Assembly: GCA_949130485.1 (NCBI GenBank)
Contig: OX422205.1
Coordinates: forward strand, 3,764,415-3,828,414
Reading direction: 5' to 3'
DNA from: Agelas oroides
Lineage: Eukaryota > Porifera > Demospongiae > Agelasida > Agelasidae
Length of the DNA: 64,000 bases
Shown here piece after piece: positions 22,629 through 33,209 of this stretch (positions are counted from its first letter, which is position 1; each line of letters starts with the position of its first letter). Both the position numbers and the translations under genes were made by a program. The notes beneath the pieces were generated by a model. The model worked only from the letters and a program-made list of their open reading frames with translations, did no database searches and had not been told where the DNA came from.

Positions 22629-23180
22629 TCTACAATCACTGGACTGGACTAGTGCACTGGACTGGTGGACTGACGCTAATAATCATTTTTATGCTCCCCA
22701 ACCAAACTCACTCACCCGTAGAGGTGCATGATGCATTATATGAGCCCCAAAGCACAGCCTTCTTCTTGTACAGACCAATTTTGATACCAAACTACTAATG
22801 ACAGAAGCCAACACTCCCTGGGCTAAATGTCGGGATATGACAAAGGTGAAGTTGCTGTTAAAGATCTCACTGTACACACTGTGTTATTATGGTGTAATGA
22901 CAACTGAACAGTTTAACAGACGGCAAACATCATTCGTAGTCTTAGAACCTTCACTGAAGTTAAGTTGTCTATATGGGAGAAGAAAGCCATTACGTGCTGG
23001 AAACAAAGACCTTCAACTATTACTGTATAGTAGGTTATTTGCACAAAGGCTGACAGAGAGAAGGCTACAGGGTTTCCACACAACTCCACAAGTTGTTAGG
23101 AAGCTTAAAATCCATTTTAGTGTCAGTCCTCCAGTCCAGTCCACCAGTCCAGTCCACTAGTCCAGTCCAGTGATTGTAGA
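22629..23180. mobile_element. Inverted-repeat element with CTACAATCACTGGACTGG ends
   Basis: About 55 bases at each end are inverted copies built from repeated cactggactgg/ccagtcca motifs. No transposase; target duplication not clear. Confidence 0.6.
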
Positions 23181-23779
23181 CGGGTGGAGGTAGCAGGAAA
23201 GGGATTGAAAACTTTCGTTAACCCTTTACACCCGATGCGCATGCGCACAATAAACACGTGAAGGGAACTCCTGCTTATGTTCTGTGTGTAATGCTTTTTG
23301 CTGTGTTTTCTGTCTGCTCTGTATTGGGCGAGTTGCAGAATGAATGAACTTTGAATGAACTTTGAACTTTGAACGTGATTACGAGAGAAGCAAGATAAAA
23401 AATGGCGATTTTGTACTATGTTGATTCATTGCGTTATATCTTGTGAACTAGCAGAGTTCAACAATCGGTAGTTAGGCTTAGTTTGGTTGAAAACAAACCT
23501 GCTTTACTCGGGAAGTAGTCATACGAGTTGGCAGTGAAGTCCGAATAAGATACAGCGGTGGAAGCGCGGGTATTCGCTACGTATTGGAAAATGACTGGAA
23601 ATCCGTGGCAAAACTTCCAGCGAAGGTACGTTTTCACTGTTGTTTAGATGATTAGCGAGAACAAATTCGGTAGGCCCAGTAGCGCGTGGGAAACCAGCTG
23701 TTCTGTGGCAGTACTAAGTACCGGAATTTTCAGGTTTGTTGTCCAATACCGAATACGCATGCGCACAATTGCTTGAACT

Positions 23780-24805
23780 TTGACCCAGATTATGTGCCGC
23801 GGTAAATCCAAACAACAAAAGCACCGTCTTGTGGCTTTAGTCATGCCTATTCCGTACTCCCTCGATTTGCGATGGCGAATAATCTGGATTGCCCTCGCCT
23901 GGCATGCTTCTCCACAAGATATAGGCCAGCTACTCAGTGTGTCTGAACGGACTGTGAGAAGATACTTGAAGATGTTCGAGGAGACCGGTGATGTGAAGCC
24001 ACGTTCACGTAGAAGTGGACCACTTCGTCTATTCGGCGAATACGAGCAGCTGACGCTGCTAAGGCTGATTCTTGAAAATCCTGGCATCTACCTACATGAG
24101 ATTCAACAACAACTATTTCATATGTTTGGTGTGGATGTCAGTGTTTCTACAATTTGCAGAACCCTGAAATTTATGGGGTGCAGTCGCCAGAAAATACAGC
24201 ATATAGCATTGCAGCGGTCTGAGGTGTGTCGAGCGAGATTCATGTCCGAAATCTCAATATATGACCCTGCAATGCTTGTTTGGGTAGATGAAACAGGGTG
24301 TGATCGGCGAAACAGCATGAGGAAGTTTGGATATTCTGTAAGGGGTATACCTCCTCGTGACCACAGGCTTCTGGCAAGGGGTGTGAGATATTCTGGAATA
24401 GCTGTGATGTCCCTTGAGGGCATGCAAGATGTCCAACTGGTAGAAGGAACAGTGAACGGAGAGAAGTTTGAAGACTTTGTCTTAAACACCCTAATACCTG
24501 TTTTGAATCCATTTGATGGGAACAACAACCACTCTGTTGTGATCATGGATAACTGCTCTATTCACCATCTTGATCAAGTTGTAAATTTGATTGAAACAAG
24601 GGCAAAAGCTAAAGTGATATTTCTGCCTCCATATTCTCCTGATCTGATGCCCTTGGAAGTTTTTAGCGAAGTAAAGAGCATAATGAAGGCAAATGATGTG
24701 TTTCAAGTGTGTACTCAACCAAGGACTCTGCTAGCAATGGCATTCAGCATGGTGACAACAGAAAACTGTTTTAGCTTCATAAAACACAGTGGATACATCC
24801 CTTAA
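23780..24805 (+). CDS. IS630/Tc1-mariner-type transposase (DDE_3)
   Basis: A 341-residue frame ends at TAA 24803-24805. The N-terminal 120 residues hold a helix-turn-helix (GQLLSVSERTVRRYLKMF) and a second winged-helix-like part. The catalytic core shows VDETG near residue 170, IMDNCSIHH near 257 and LPPYSPDLMPLE near 285, giving an apparent D-D-E triad with the spacing of the IS630/Tc1 group. The start is uncertain: an internal Met before PIPYSLDLRW is a common family start. It lies inside the TTAA-flanked element and faces the companion gene, about 200 bases away. It probably catalyses cut-and-paste of this element. No frameshift seen. Confidence 0.85.
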   Translation: MTQIMCRGKSKQQKHRLVALVMPIPYSLDLRWRIIWIALAWHASPQDIGQLLSVSERTVRRYLKMFEETGDVKPRSRRSGPLRLFGEYEQLTLLRLILENPGIYLHEIQQQLFHMFGVDVSVSTICRTLKFMGCSRQKIQHIALQRSEVCRARFMSEISIYDPAMLVWVDETGCDRRNSMRKFGYSVRGIPPRDHRLLARGVRYSGIAVMSLEGMQDVQLVEGTVNGEKFEDFVLNTLIPVLNPFDGNNNHSVVIMDNCSIHHLDQVVNLIETRAKAKVIFLPPYSPDLMPLEVFSEVKSIMKANDVFQVCTQPRTLLAMAFSMVTTENCFSFIKHSGYIP

Positions 24806-24832
24806 GAACTTTATATAATCATGCATACACTA

Positions 24833-24881
24833 TTCTCGCACCCAGACATTCGTGTGGATGTCTGGGTGCGAGACTGAGCAA
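24833..24881. repeat. Short hairpin between the two convergent genes
   Basis: An inverted repeat on ctcgcacccagacat closes a 4-base loop. Its sequence resembles the gtctcg-ended small elements elsewhere, so it may be a tiny insertion rather than a functional terminator. Confidence 0.6.
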
Positions 24882-25004
24882 TATATGACATTGTAATTAG
24901 AAGCATGATCACAACATCATTGTTGTATATATATATACAAGAAGTAATAGGTGAATCAGTTGAATAAACAAGCATGAAAAATGAAAAATGACTGTCTACT
25001 CATC

Positions 25005-25781
25005 TTATAGTTTCCTCAGGACTGATAAAACTGCCTCCTTTTCAGCACAATACTCTTCCTCAGTGAGGATGCCCGACAGTTTCAGATTGTTAATGTCACT
25101 TAACTGCTTGTAGCACTTAGAGCGTGAGTCAATTAATTTTGCCGGACTGCTTCCAAGTGGATTTCCCGATGATGGTTGAAGAGATGGTCGCGATGAAAAT
25201 GCTGAAGAAATAGCAACAGCAGCTTCCTTCACGATCTCACCAATCGAATTGTCTTTCTTTCTTCCTGTTCCAGTCTCACCTCCAGCCCGTACAAACATCG
25301 ATGATGTTGGGCAGTCTGTCAAGCTGGAATGGATGCCACCTTGCAACATCTCGCTCCATATGCGAAATTGCATTGGACTATAACGGGTGCCATGTTTCTC
25401 TCTCAGTTTATCTATTGTGTCCTTTACCTGTTCCTCCCTTTCATCTTGTGCACATGATCGCTTCTTCTTTTTTGACACCGTTTTTTCAGACTCACAACTC
25501 TCCTCATCTGTTTCATTTCCATCCAAACCTGGTGACCGCTTTCTCTTACCTGTCACAGAGTCAACGTTCAAACCATCACACCATAGCATCACCTTTTTGC
25601 CCTTACAGAGGTCAACCCAAATTTCGGAAAGGTCTTCTTGATTTCGAATGCTGATGACACTGTTTCCGTTCATAAATCCTACGTCAAAGTCAGTGCGTAT
25701 AATATCCTTCCGCAGCTGACCTCTAATAGCGGTTTTCAATGCATCACGTGATACAATCTTATCGGTGTCAATACTTCTCAT
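25005..25781 (-). CDS. Companion protein of the TTAA element, unknown function
   Basis: A 258-residue frame on the minus strand. Visible features are an N-terminal region rich in acidic and hydrophobic residues with CKGKKVMLWCDG, a basic cluster with KKKKR, a helical segment leading into YSPMQFRIWSEMLQGGIHSS, a low-complexity Ser/Pro part, and a C-terminal helix ending in RKL. No catalytic motif is seen. From memory, proteins with the WSEMLQGGIH-type motif recur as uncharacterised predictions in invertebrates; I could not check this. Sharing one element with the transposase suggests a role in transposition or DNA binding. The upstream frame at 25768-26085 is probably its N-terminus, separated by a one-base shift. 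Confidence 0.6.
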   Translation of the reverse strand: MRSIDTDKIVSRDALKTAIRGQLRKDIIRTDFDVGFMNGNSVISIRNQEDLSEIWVDLCKGKKVMLWCDGLNVDSVTGKRKRSPGLDGNETDEESCESEKTVSKKKKRSCAQDEREEQVKDTIDKLREKHGTRYSPMQFRIWSEMLQGGIHSSLTDCPTSSMFVRAGGETGTGRKKDNSIGEIVKEAAVAISSAFSSRPSLQPSSGNPLGSSPAKLIDSRSKCYKQLSDINNLKLSGILTEEEYCAEKEAVLSVLRKL

Positions 25782-26085
25782 AGTGAAAATCTTTGCCTCT
25801 TTTTTTCCCCGTCTTGCTAACAGCCTTCAGCAGTACTTTATCGATCAAAGTTGGTCTAGCTCTTGCTGGTACAGTCAGAGGGGTGACCAACACCTGCCGT
25901 GGCGTAGGAGCACTCAGCAATGGTCCAGGATGACCGTCAGGGCTTATCGCAGCCCCATTGCTTACAGTAACATTCGCTTTAGCTCTGTTGTCACCAATTA
26001 CAGACACAATAACGCCAGACGGACGTGGTATTTCAGTACGATTCATGTTCAGACCACAGACCACTATCTCAGATGCTTCATGCAT
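25768..26085 (-). CDS. Probable N-terminal part of the companion gene, frame-shifted
   Basis: A 105-residue frame, rich in Val, Pro and Ala with a basic C-terminal end, ends 14 bases inside the start of the next frame. A run of seven A (minus strand, about 25799-25806) lies at the frame change. One base fewer there would make the two frames continuous. It may be a mutation, a sequencing error in the homopolymer, or programmed slippage. Confidence 0.5.
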   Translation of the reverse strand: MHEASEIVVCGLNMNRTEIPRPSGVIVSVIGDNRAKANVTVSNGAAISPDGHPGPLLSAPTPRQVLVTPLTVPARARPTLIDKVLLKAVSKTGKKRGKDFHYEKY

Positions 26086-26411
26086 GCAGCCAAACAGGTT
26101 TTTTAGACAGGCAGTATGCGCATGCGCAAGTTATAAACCAAAAGGGCGCGGACAACAAACCTGAAAATTCCGGTATAACACGATCGAACGGTAAACTTCG
26201 AACGCGATTTCCGGGGAAAGTCCCTATAGGATGGCCCAGCTAATTATGCTTTATTTGACTTCCTGCGGCACATACTAACTATATACTACGTAGCTGCGGG
26301 GTGTAGAGCGCTAACCGCTCGATAGTGGCCATGACGACTATAGTCGTCATTCGGAATTAACGTACCTATATTCATGACGACTATAGTCGTCATTCGGGTA
26401 TAAAGGGTTAA

Positions 26412-27110
26412 TGCCTAATTAACACCTCCCATTTGGGTGAGTAGTTGGTCAATGTAGCATGCCATCTGTACATGATGATAGCCATATACCAGTGTTTATG
26501 TAGGCAGCAGAAAGTTTAGTATGATAGACAAATAGTAGCATGGAGGACAGTACAAAAGTCAAGGGGTTGTCTAAAGCCAGAGTTGACCAGTCGTTTGACA
26601 CCTATTTAGACACGAGGGCGCTAAAAACATAACCCGATGGTTAACCATAGGCACTCTATAGCATAGCAAAAAATACAAAGGTGTTGATTGAGTTTCCAAT
26701 CCCTGTCCAACTGCTCTACTATCTATGCACTAAATGATAGGCTACAGATAGCTAACTGATAGCTACCTGAGCCTCGTACGTATGTTATTCATTGGCCTGG
26801 GTACGAGGCTAGACAGTCCTTGAACAGTAGCTGTTGAAAGTGGAAGGCCTGGCCTGGGTACGAGGCTAGACAGTCCTTGAACAGTAGCTGTTGAAAGTGG
26901 AAGGCCAGTGCTCAGCTATTCTTCAGTTAGTCCAGAACTGCTGAGCAAAGGACTTCGGACAAATGGCAATACACCGCCGATAAGAGGAGTGTAGAAACAG
27001 CTGAGCAATGCAGATCGAGCTGGGTGCGGACGCCGAATTCGCTCACTTGCTTAGATGAAAGTCGAGCTGGAAGCTCATGCCGAGCTCACTCACTGCTCAG
27101 TAGTGCTATC
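26412..27110. other. Repeat-rich stretch, no gene seen
   Basis: Contains a tandem 57-bp duplication (26794-26907), each copy holding a TAGCCTCG-family end. No exon-like sequence was recognised. Confidence 0.4.
26794..26907. repeat. 57-bp tandem duplication
   Basis: Two nearly identical units starting ggcctgggtacgaggctaga. Confidence 0.9.
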
Positions 27111-27709
27111 TAGCCTCGTCCCCAGGCTCTCTCCTCAAAAACGGGGGGAGGAGAGAGCCTGGTAACATTCGCGAGAAAAGCTGTCGACTTCTGGCGCGTC
27201 ATCATTCATGTGATCAACGTAGGACGCTCCCACTTTAGTAATAATTGTCATGTGATTTAATAAGCTGCCATGCAATATCGGTACTGTACCTGGTAGCAGC
27301 GCAAGCTATTTACAATTTCGCTTCTCATCTTCGAGGCATCCGCAGCTCTGTTGAGTTCTGTGACGTGCTTTGTACATGTAAACTCGGAGCTGCGAAGTAT
27401 GGTGAGCGAGTCGGTCCCGCAAACCAACTACAGCGAACTTCGATCTTGGACTCTCTGGACTTGCGCCCCTTCCGCACATCCGGAAACTGTTTTTCACCAA
27501 CCTTCGAGGTGTAGTCTACGCTTATAAGTTCATTTTCGAGTTGACAATTTTTGCTGAGTGGACAAAATGTCACGTGTACACATGGTTTCGTTCTGCAATC
27601 TGATTGGTACCGCCAGAGCAAGGCGCCGGAAGTCGACAACTTTTCCCGCGGATGTTACCAGGCTCTCTCCTCCCCCCATTTTTGAGGAGAGAGCCTGGGG
27701 ACGAGGCTA
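27111..27709. mobile_element. TAGCCTCG-family long-TIR element with 9-bp target duplication
   Basis: Inverted ends of about 85 bases begin tagcctcgtccccaggctct and contain an internal secondary inverted repeat. The target duplication agtgctatc is exact (27102-27110 and 27710-27718). Nine-base duplications with long inverted ends suggest mobilisation by a Mutator-like enzyme. The 599-bp element has no transposase. Confidence 0.85.
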
Positions 27710-27982
27710 AGTGCTATCCACGATCGAGATCATGAGATACGGAGGCCGAGATTCATGCTGAACTCACTTGCTGCTTTGTAGCACGCCATCTTGAACTGGA
27801 ACTAGTTCGACCGCTTACTCAGCAGCAATGGAGATCACGTGTGCCTGTAGCTTGCGGGGGGCCCCCTGGGGGCCAAAAGCATAACATACATTTGAAATTG
27901 CGGGGCCGAGACTGCAATGCGACTGCTGATCCTCAAGCCTCCTATACATATGTCATGCCTTTACGCCTACGTCGCGATTACC

Positions 27983-28037
27983 TAGCCTCGTTCCCAGGCC
28001 CCTCCCCCCTCAGGGAAGGGGCCTGGGAACGAGGCTA
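27983..28037. mobile_element. 55-bp minimal member of the TAGCCTCG family
   Basis: Begins tagcctcgttcccaggcccc, ends with its inverted copy, and is almost all stem. Flanks gcgattacc and acgattacc form a nine-base duplication with one mismatch. Confidence 0.8.
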
Positions 28038-29144
28038 ACGATTACCAAGCCTTGCTGCGCTCAGCAATTAATTAATTCATTCATTCATTGCTGTATGTTT
28101 TACCTTTCCACTTGGGGTGTAATTTGTTAAAATTATACAGCAGTTGTTTTTAAAATTATCTACATGGATGTGTACTTAACTCATTACACATTCAGTTTTA
28201 GCAACGCCGGAAATTGCCCATAATCAACATTATCAGGTATGAAGGTCAAAGTTGACAAGCCTGCTAGCAAGCCCTGGGCAGTGCCAACGGCTTGAATAGT
28301 GTACATAATGTGTAACTAGGCTGGACTAGTTTACCTAAGTGGCTTATCGCTGCCAAGTGTAAGCTATTTCTACTTGGGCCATACCGAATTGATTTTGTGT
28401 TTCACGGATCCAGCCGGGTCTTTTTTTTTTTTTTGAAAATTGAAAATTAATATGTTCACATGATCCAGTACTCACCACGTGGCAAGAATGAGCAGTTTTG
28501 TATGGCTGAGTGGTATCTAATTAAATTCATGAGAACTTCGGTCATTTTTATTTTTATTTTTTTGCCTGCCTACCGGGCCATGTTTCTGACCTAAGCAATC
28601 TATTTGGTATGGCATTGTTTGAAGCAATTTTCTGCTCGCTATACATCATAGCTGATTACCAATTTGAAACGGCACGATTCTACCACTGAATACTTACAGC
28701 TCCGACTTAAGCCAGTTTCCAAGTTATATGAAGGTAGAACTCCTACCTCAAGTGAAAACTGGAGGCTGTTTGCTTGCTATGTTTGAGTAAAAGCTTTATG
28801 TCTGACTGCCTTGGCTGAACTCGCGATCACCCCCAAACTAGCACCACCTCTTCCTGCCTTTCCAGATCGAGTGATGATGTCACCAAAAAGGTGTGGTCTA
28901 GCCACATTAGGACCTACCCCTGAGTTTTGCTAAGCTTCTTAGCTTTGTGGTAAATGGTGAGTTCTACTGTATGGGCCACTTTAATTAGTGGCCTTCCACG
29001 TGGGCTAACTGGCAATTATTGGGTCACTAAAGTGGCCTCCCGCATGCATTGAGTTATCTATACTTAAGTTCTAGTTTAGGAAATTGTATGTGTGTGTGTG
29101 GGTGGAGTACCAGAGTAGGTGATTCTTGGGGAGCAGCTCTTAGT
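28038..29144. other. No gene seen
   Basis: AT-rich non-coding DNA. A short inverted pair on gggccactttaattagtggcc is at 28974-29035. Confidence 0.4.
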
Positions 29145-29553
29145 CAGAGGAGGTCCGACACAGCTATGCATTAATGAACATTCCAAGGACTAAAAACCAT
29201 CAATACAACAATCGGAAATGCTGTGCGGCAAAGATCATGATGGGTTTAGGGGGGTTTTCGTGATGCTGAAAGTGTCTCACCAGTCACAAGTAACATTGCA
29301 TACCTTTGTGACCTCCAAACGGCATTTATGTGGCTGCTGAGAGCTAGATGAGCGGCAGTGATCGATCTCGACCTAATAGACAGCTTCAGTATGGTTGAAA
29401 ATACCCCCCAACCCGAGTGAACCCAGCACGCTAGAAGCTTCTGATGCCCAGAAATCGCTCTTGAAGCAATAGAATGCAGGAGGTTAGCAATTAACTTGAC
29501 AATCAGGATCACGTGTTGATGTATATGACATCACAAGTGTCAGACCTCCTCTG
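29145..29553. mobile_element. 409-bp MITE with exact 9-bp target duplication
   Basis: Ends cagaggaggtc and gacctcctctg are inverted. gctcttagt is duplicated exactly at 29136-29144 and 29554-29562. No transposase. Confidence 0.8.
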
Positions 29554-29597
29554 GCTCTTAGTACATTGCCTGGGGAGGGACTATACCTACTTCAGGG

Positions 29598-30045
29598 AGG
29601 ACCCTGGAATATGCAGATGGAACTAACACTCAAAAATCTTGTACAGTCTGGCTACACTGTACTCATAGTGTAGTTTAACTGAGGCACCACATGAACATTG
29701 AATGCACCAAAACGTCTTCACAATCGCCTTCAGATCGATGCTATACGCTTTCCTCTTAAAATTTGATAGTATTCCCTGGTCAGAAGACATCCAGAGACAG
29801 CCCTGGCATGGCATGGCACTGCAAACAGCAATGTACATGTGTATTTCAAAAGTTCTCTCAAGTTCAATTATATAGGGCATGGCGTGCGTGGGCACCGTAT
29901 CTCGTATGGGTACGGGTGTTAGTTACCTACAATTGCTACTAACTTCTGTGGATTTTGCATGTTATTTTTTGTTAGTTCAGCCCTAAAGTCAGGCTAAACT
30001 TGTATGAATTTACGTGTTAGTTCCATCAGCATATTCCAGGGTCCT
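29598..30045. mobile_element. 448-bp MITE with exact 8-bp target duplication
   Basis: Ends aggaccctggaatatgc are inverted over about 30 bases, and cttcaggg is duplicated exactly at 29590-29597 and 30046-30053. Eight-base duplications fit hAT-type mobilisation. Confidence 0.8.
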
Positions 30046-30814
30046 CTTCAGGGGCCTTTTTACTTTGTGACAGGCCCAATTTATATTCTATATTATAAGG
30101 GTACACCCCCATTGAGGTACGTCTTGTCAGAATGATTGCTGCTACATGCGTAAAATCAGTGACAATACTAAATGTGCCCATTAGCTATTGTTTTCACATG
30201 GTGGCTGGCTACCCAGAGGATCCCACAAAAACCCAGAGCTGTCAAAGTTTAAGGGAGTGGGAGGAGGAGGGGGGGGGGGGGGGGGCGGGGGGAGCTTGCA
30301 CAGAAATAGGCACTTGCTCGGGCAATACTATAGACATCACAGATGGCCAGATTGCAAGTTGGCTTATGCTGATAATGTGATAGTTTTGCTCCTCAAAAAA
30401 TCTGTCCTCTTGTGCTTTGTATGCAAACTATACAGGGGGTCAGTGAGCTGGCCCCTAGGAAAATGTGAAATTTTAGACGCTCTGAGATCACTTTTTCAAG
30501 TAAAGTTTTTTACCACATTTCCTAGTATTGGTTAGGCACTCCTGAGTTTCAAGGGGGGTGGGGGGAAGATTCTGGCATGGTTTTTTTTCCCTCTTCACCT
30601 CCCCTTTGTCCCTCTCCAAATGAAGCTCAGATTGTGTGATTCTTTGTTCCATGTGTTGTCAAAGTAATGCAGGTCTGTGAAACTCTGTATAAGGAAAAGC
30701 GTATAATTTAGGGTTAGGTTGGTGAACAGGATTTCCAGTGCCGTTGATCCCCAAAAGCTAGGATGTGAATCTCTGCTGTCTGTGAGCACACAGCCTAGCT
30801 AACTTACTAGGGGG
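30046..30814. other. No gene seen; poly-G tract
   Basis: A G-rich tract of about 25 bases lies at 30269-30293. The frames spanning it are low-complexity and not credible as protein. Confidence 0.4.
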
Positions 30815-31215
30815 AATGTAGAACATTGTGGGGCAAGCGTGAGCAAGCGATGCACTACAGCATTGACTGTTTGTTATGTAGCAGCACGCCTAAGCCTTGT
30901 CAGCTTTCCTGCGCCTTGACAAGCGAAGTTCTTTCTGTTCTGCTGTTTCTGCAGAGCGTTGAGTCTCTTCTTCGCCTCAGTCTCTCTTCTCTACTCATAA
31001 TTTTACAGTTTGGCTCATTAATGCGCCATGCGCAACAAGAAATATGCTCTTGACCTCTTACCCATGCCAGTTGATCTCGTGCCCAGACCTGGGGCAGGGC
31101 GCCGCTTAAATAGATCATATAATAGAGATATATGGAATCATGTATGTACCATACATATTGAGAATCCTCCAGCCAACTCACTAGTGTGGGGCTCGCTCAC
31201 ACTCGCCCCAATTAA
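30815..31215. mobile_element. GGGGCGAGCCTGAGC-family MITE
   Basis: The left end (aatgtagaacattgtggggc) and the right end (ctcgccccaattaatt) match the copies at 5253 and 52780. The interior is non-coding. Confidence 0.6.
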
Positions 31216-31512
31216 TTTTGTCTCCTTTATTAAGGTAGCTTAGACTGGGTAATTCACCATGCAGCCATGCAGGAGCTGGCGCTCTGGCTATTGCACTGGC
31301 TATTGCACTGGCTTCACTGTGACCCATTAAAACTATAGGCTGTGTACGTTTAAAACTATAGGCTGTGTACGTAGCAGAAGAATCTCATGCTACCTTTGAG
31401 CAGACGGGTCAGCCCGGCTTATCTGTGATGCTTGAGAGAAAACTCTACTGCCCTCAGCATCCTGTAAACAACAGGTCTACACACTGTATGTAGCATGTGT
31501 ACTTGACCTAGG

Positions 31513-31884
31513 GTGCTTGTCTGAGAGAATGTCCCTCACATTCTCTGTTCTGTACCAATGGTGTCATTCAGCCTGAGGGCACCCTCTTTTCCATGTTCAG
31601 TGAGAATTTGGAGGGCAACCTTGGTTGCTCTCCAAGTGCCTTCCTCAAGTGCACCTGTTATGCATGCACTCTTCAAGTGAATGCTCGTTCCCATGCCACT
31701 TGCAATGCAGTGTACTGGGATGAGGTTAGTGAATGCGAAAATGTGCTTGGAGTCCGCATATATGCCTGGTCTCCACCATATCCAAGTTGTTGACCAAATC
31801 AAAATGGACTACATCAATGTTCAATGGAAAAGAGCTGGAAATGCAGACGATTAAACTATTTCTGTTTAAATCAAGTACACGTTA
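31513..31884 (-). repeat. Retroelement fragment, inverted copy of 33139-34643
   Basis: The reverse complement of this segment equals 33139-33207 joined to 34344-34643 once the palindromic insertion there is removed. The minus strand encodes a protein-like stretch (ITGALEEGTWRATKVALQIL) that precedes the reverse-transcriptase-like part on the other copy. It preserves the uninterrupted target of that insertion. Confidence 0.75.
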
Positions 31885-32574
31885 CATGTGCAATCGGTCA
31901 TGCATGCACACACACTGTTCATGTTACATCTTTGGCACGCATGTGAATGGGATGGACACCATTGGTTGGTTAGTTAGTTGGTTAGCTAGTGTGGGACTCA
32001 CTCAGCTTGTGCTAGTCTCGTGCCCAGACCCCACCCAGCTCACACAAGGAGAAGGGGTCTGGTGTCACAAGCCTGAATCCTTGGGCTTGTGGAGATATTG
32101 AAGCCTTGTAATTGAATTACAAATTGGTCAGTGTTAGATAATGAATCTCATAACATCAGAAGATTGAAGTATAGTGCATCCTCACTTATCCCAACCCCTT
32201 TGCACAGAGGTGTGTTCAGATAAATGAAAAGGGATAAATGAAACAATACTATTTGTATACAAAGCAGATTACCATAGAATTTCTAATAATTCTTACACCC
32301 TATTAATTCGTACACCCCCCTTTTCTGGGAAAAAATGGTAATCTATGTACTCTAATCTATTCGTACACGTAAAAATTAAATTATTATTCTATTGTTCGTA
32401 CAGCAGAAGCGCGTTTGAGCACAAGCACTCTGAGTTGACGCAAATATGGTGAGAGTGTTTCTAACGTCCACAAAATAAAATTAATGCGAATAAACACGTT
32501 CTTTTGGTTCTTGGTTCTGATTGTACGACCAGGAACGATGTCAGGTACGATGTCAAAATAAGCTGGGGTAATTT

Positions 32575-32945
32575 CACGAGGGATTTATTTTCGCGTTTTT
32601 CGTACATCAAGAGCCATTTGTGAAAATTAAAACCGCGAAACTTTCATTGTCCATGTGCAAAGCGAGCAAACCTCATTTCAATCCGGCCTACTTCAAACTA
32701 TCTAGCCGTCCTAACTCCAACAGAAGCCTGTCAGCGAGTGTGCCTTTGACGGCTATCGCTCAAACCATCCCGGAAATCAAAGTGCTACGTAAGCACAGAT
32801 GCACAAACTGGACGGTGGCGCAAGGCCAAGAGTGGAAGCAATTGTTTCTAAGAACATCCTGGTATGATGCTACTTTTCCCGCCACACTGGAACAAAGAGC
32901 TGAGATTGCCATCTCTCTCATTCACTCAGCTTTTAGCTGTACCGC
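32575..32945. repeat. Dispersed repeat, inverted relative to 39175-39510
   Basis: Long matches to the reverse complement of 39175-39510, for example the segment with gaaaattaaaaccgcgaaa. Probably copies of a non-autonomous element. Confidence 0.65.
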
Positions 32946-33055
32946 TAGCTAACAGTGTTATACAGAAGAACATTGTCAGGCATGGATTTTAGGTTGTACT
33001 TACTTTGACTACCTAATGTGCGCATGTGTGAAGGGGTTAAGCAATTGGTTCTGTC

Positions 33056-33122
33056 CATCTGTCAGTCTGTCAGTGTCAGTCTGTCAGTGTCAGTCTGTCA
33101 GTGTCAGTCTGTCAGTGTCAGT
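33056..33122. repeat. GTCAGTCT simple tandem repeat
   Basis: About four 16-base units of the type gtcagtctgtcagt, next to a TTAA-CCC-type end at 33030-33042. Confidence 0.85.
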
Positions 33123-33209
33123 CCAGTGAAAGAATAACGTGTACTTGATTTAAACAGGAATAGTTTAATCGGCTGCATTTCCAGCTCTTTTCCATTGAAC
33201 ATTGATGTA

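Larger units (their letters stand above)
23222..26407 (+). mobile_element. Two-gene DNA transposon flanked by TTAA
   Basis: TTAA lies at 23218-23221 and 26408-26411, and the ends match as ccctttacacccga and ccctttatacccga. Inside are a plus-strand IS630/Tc1-type transposase and a convergent minus-strand companion gene. The right subterminal region carries two copies of a palindrome (catgacgactatagtcgtcat core) at 26329-26350 and 26372-26393. Since TTAA contains TA, the true target may be TA, as in Tc1/mariner, or TTAA. Confidence 0.75.

Noticed and set aside
24833-24881. Transcription terminator between convergent transposon genes
   Set aside because: The hairpin matches small gtctcg-ended repeats elsewhere in the window, and hairpin terminators are not expected in animal genes.
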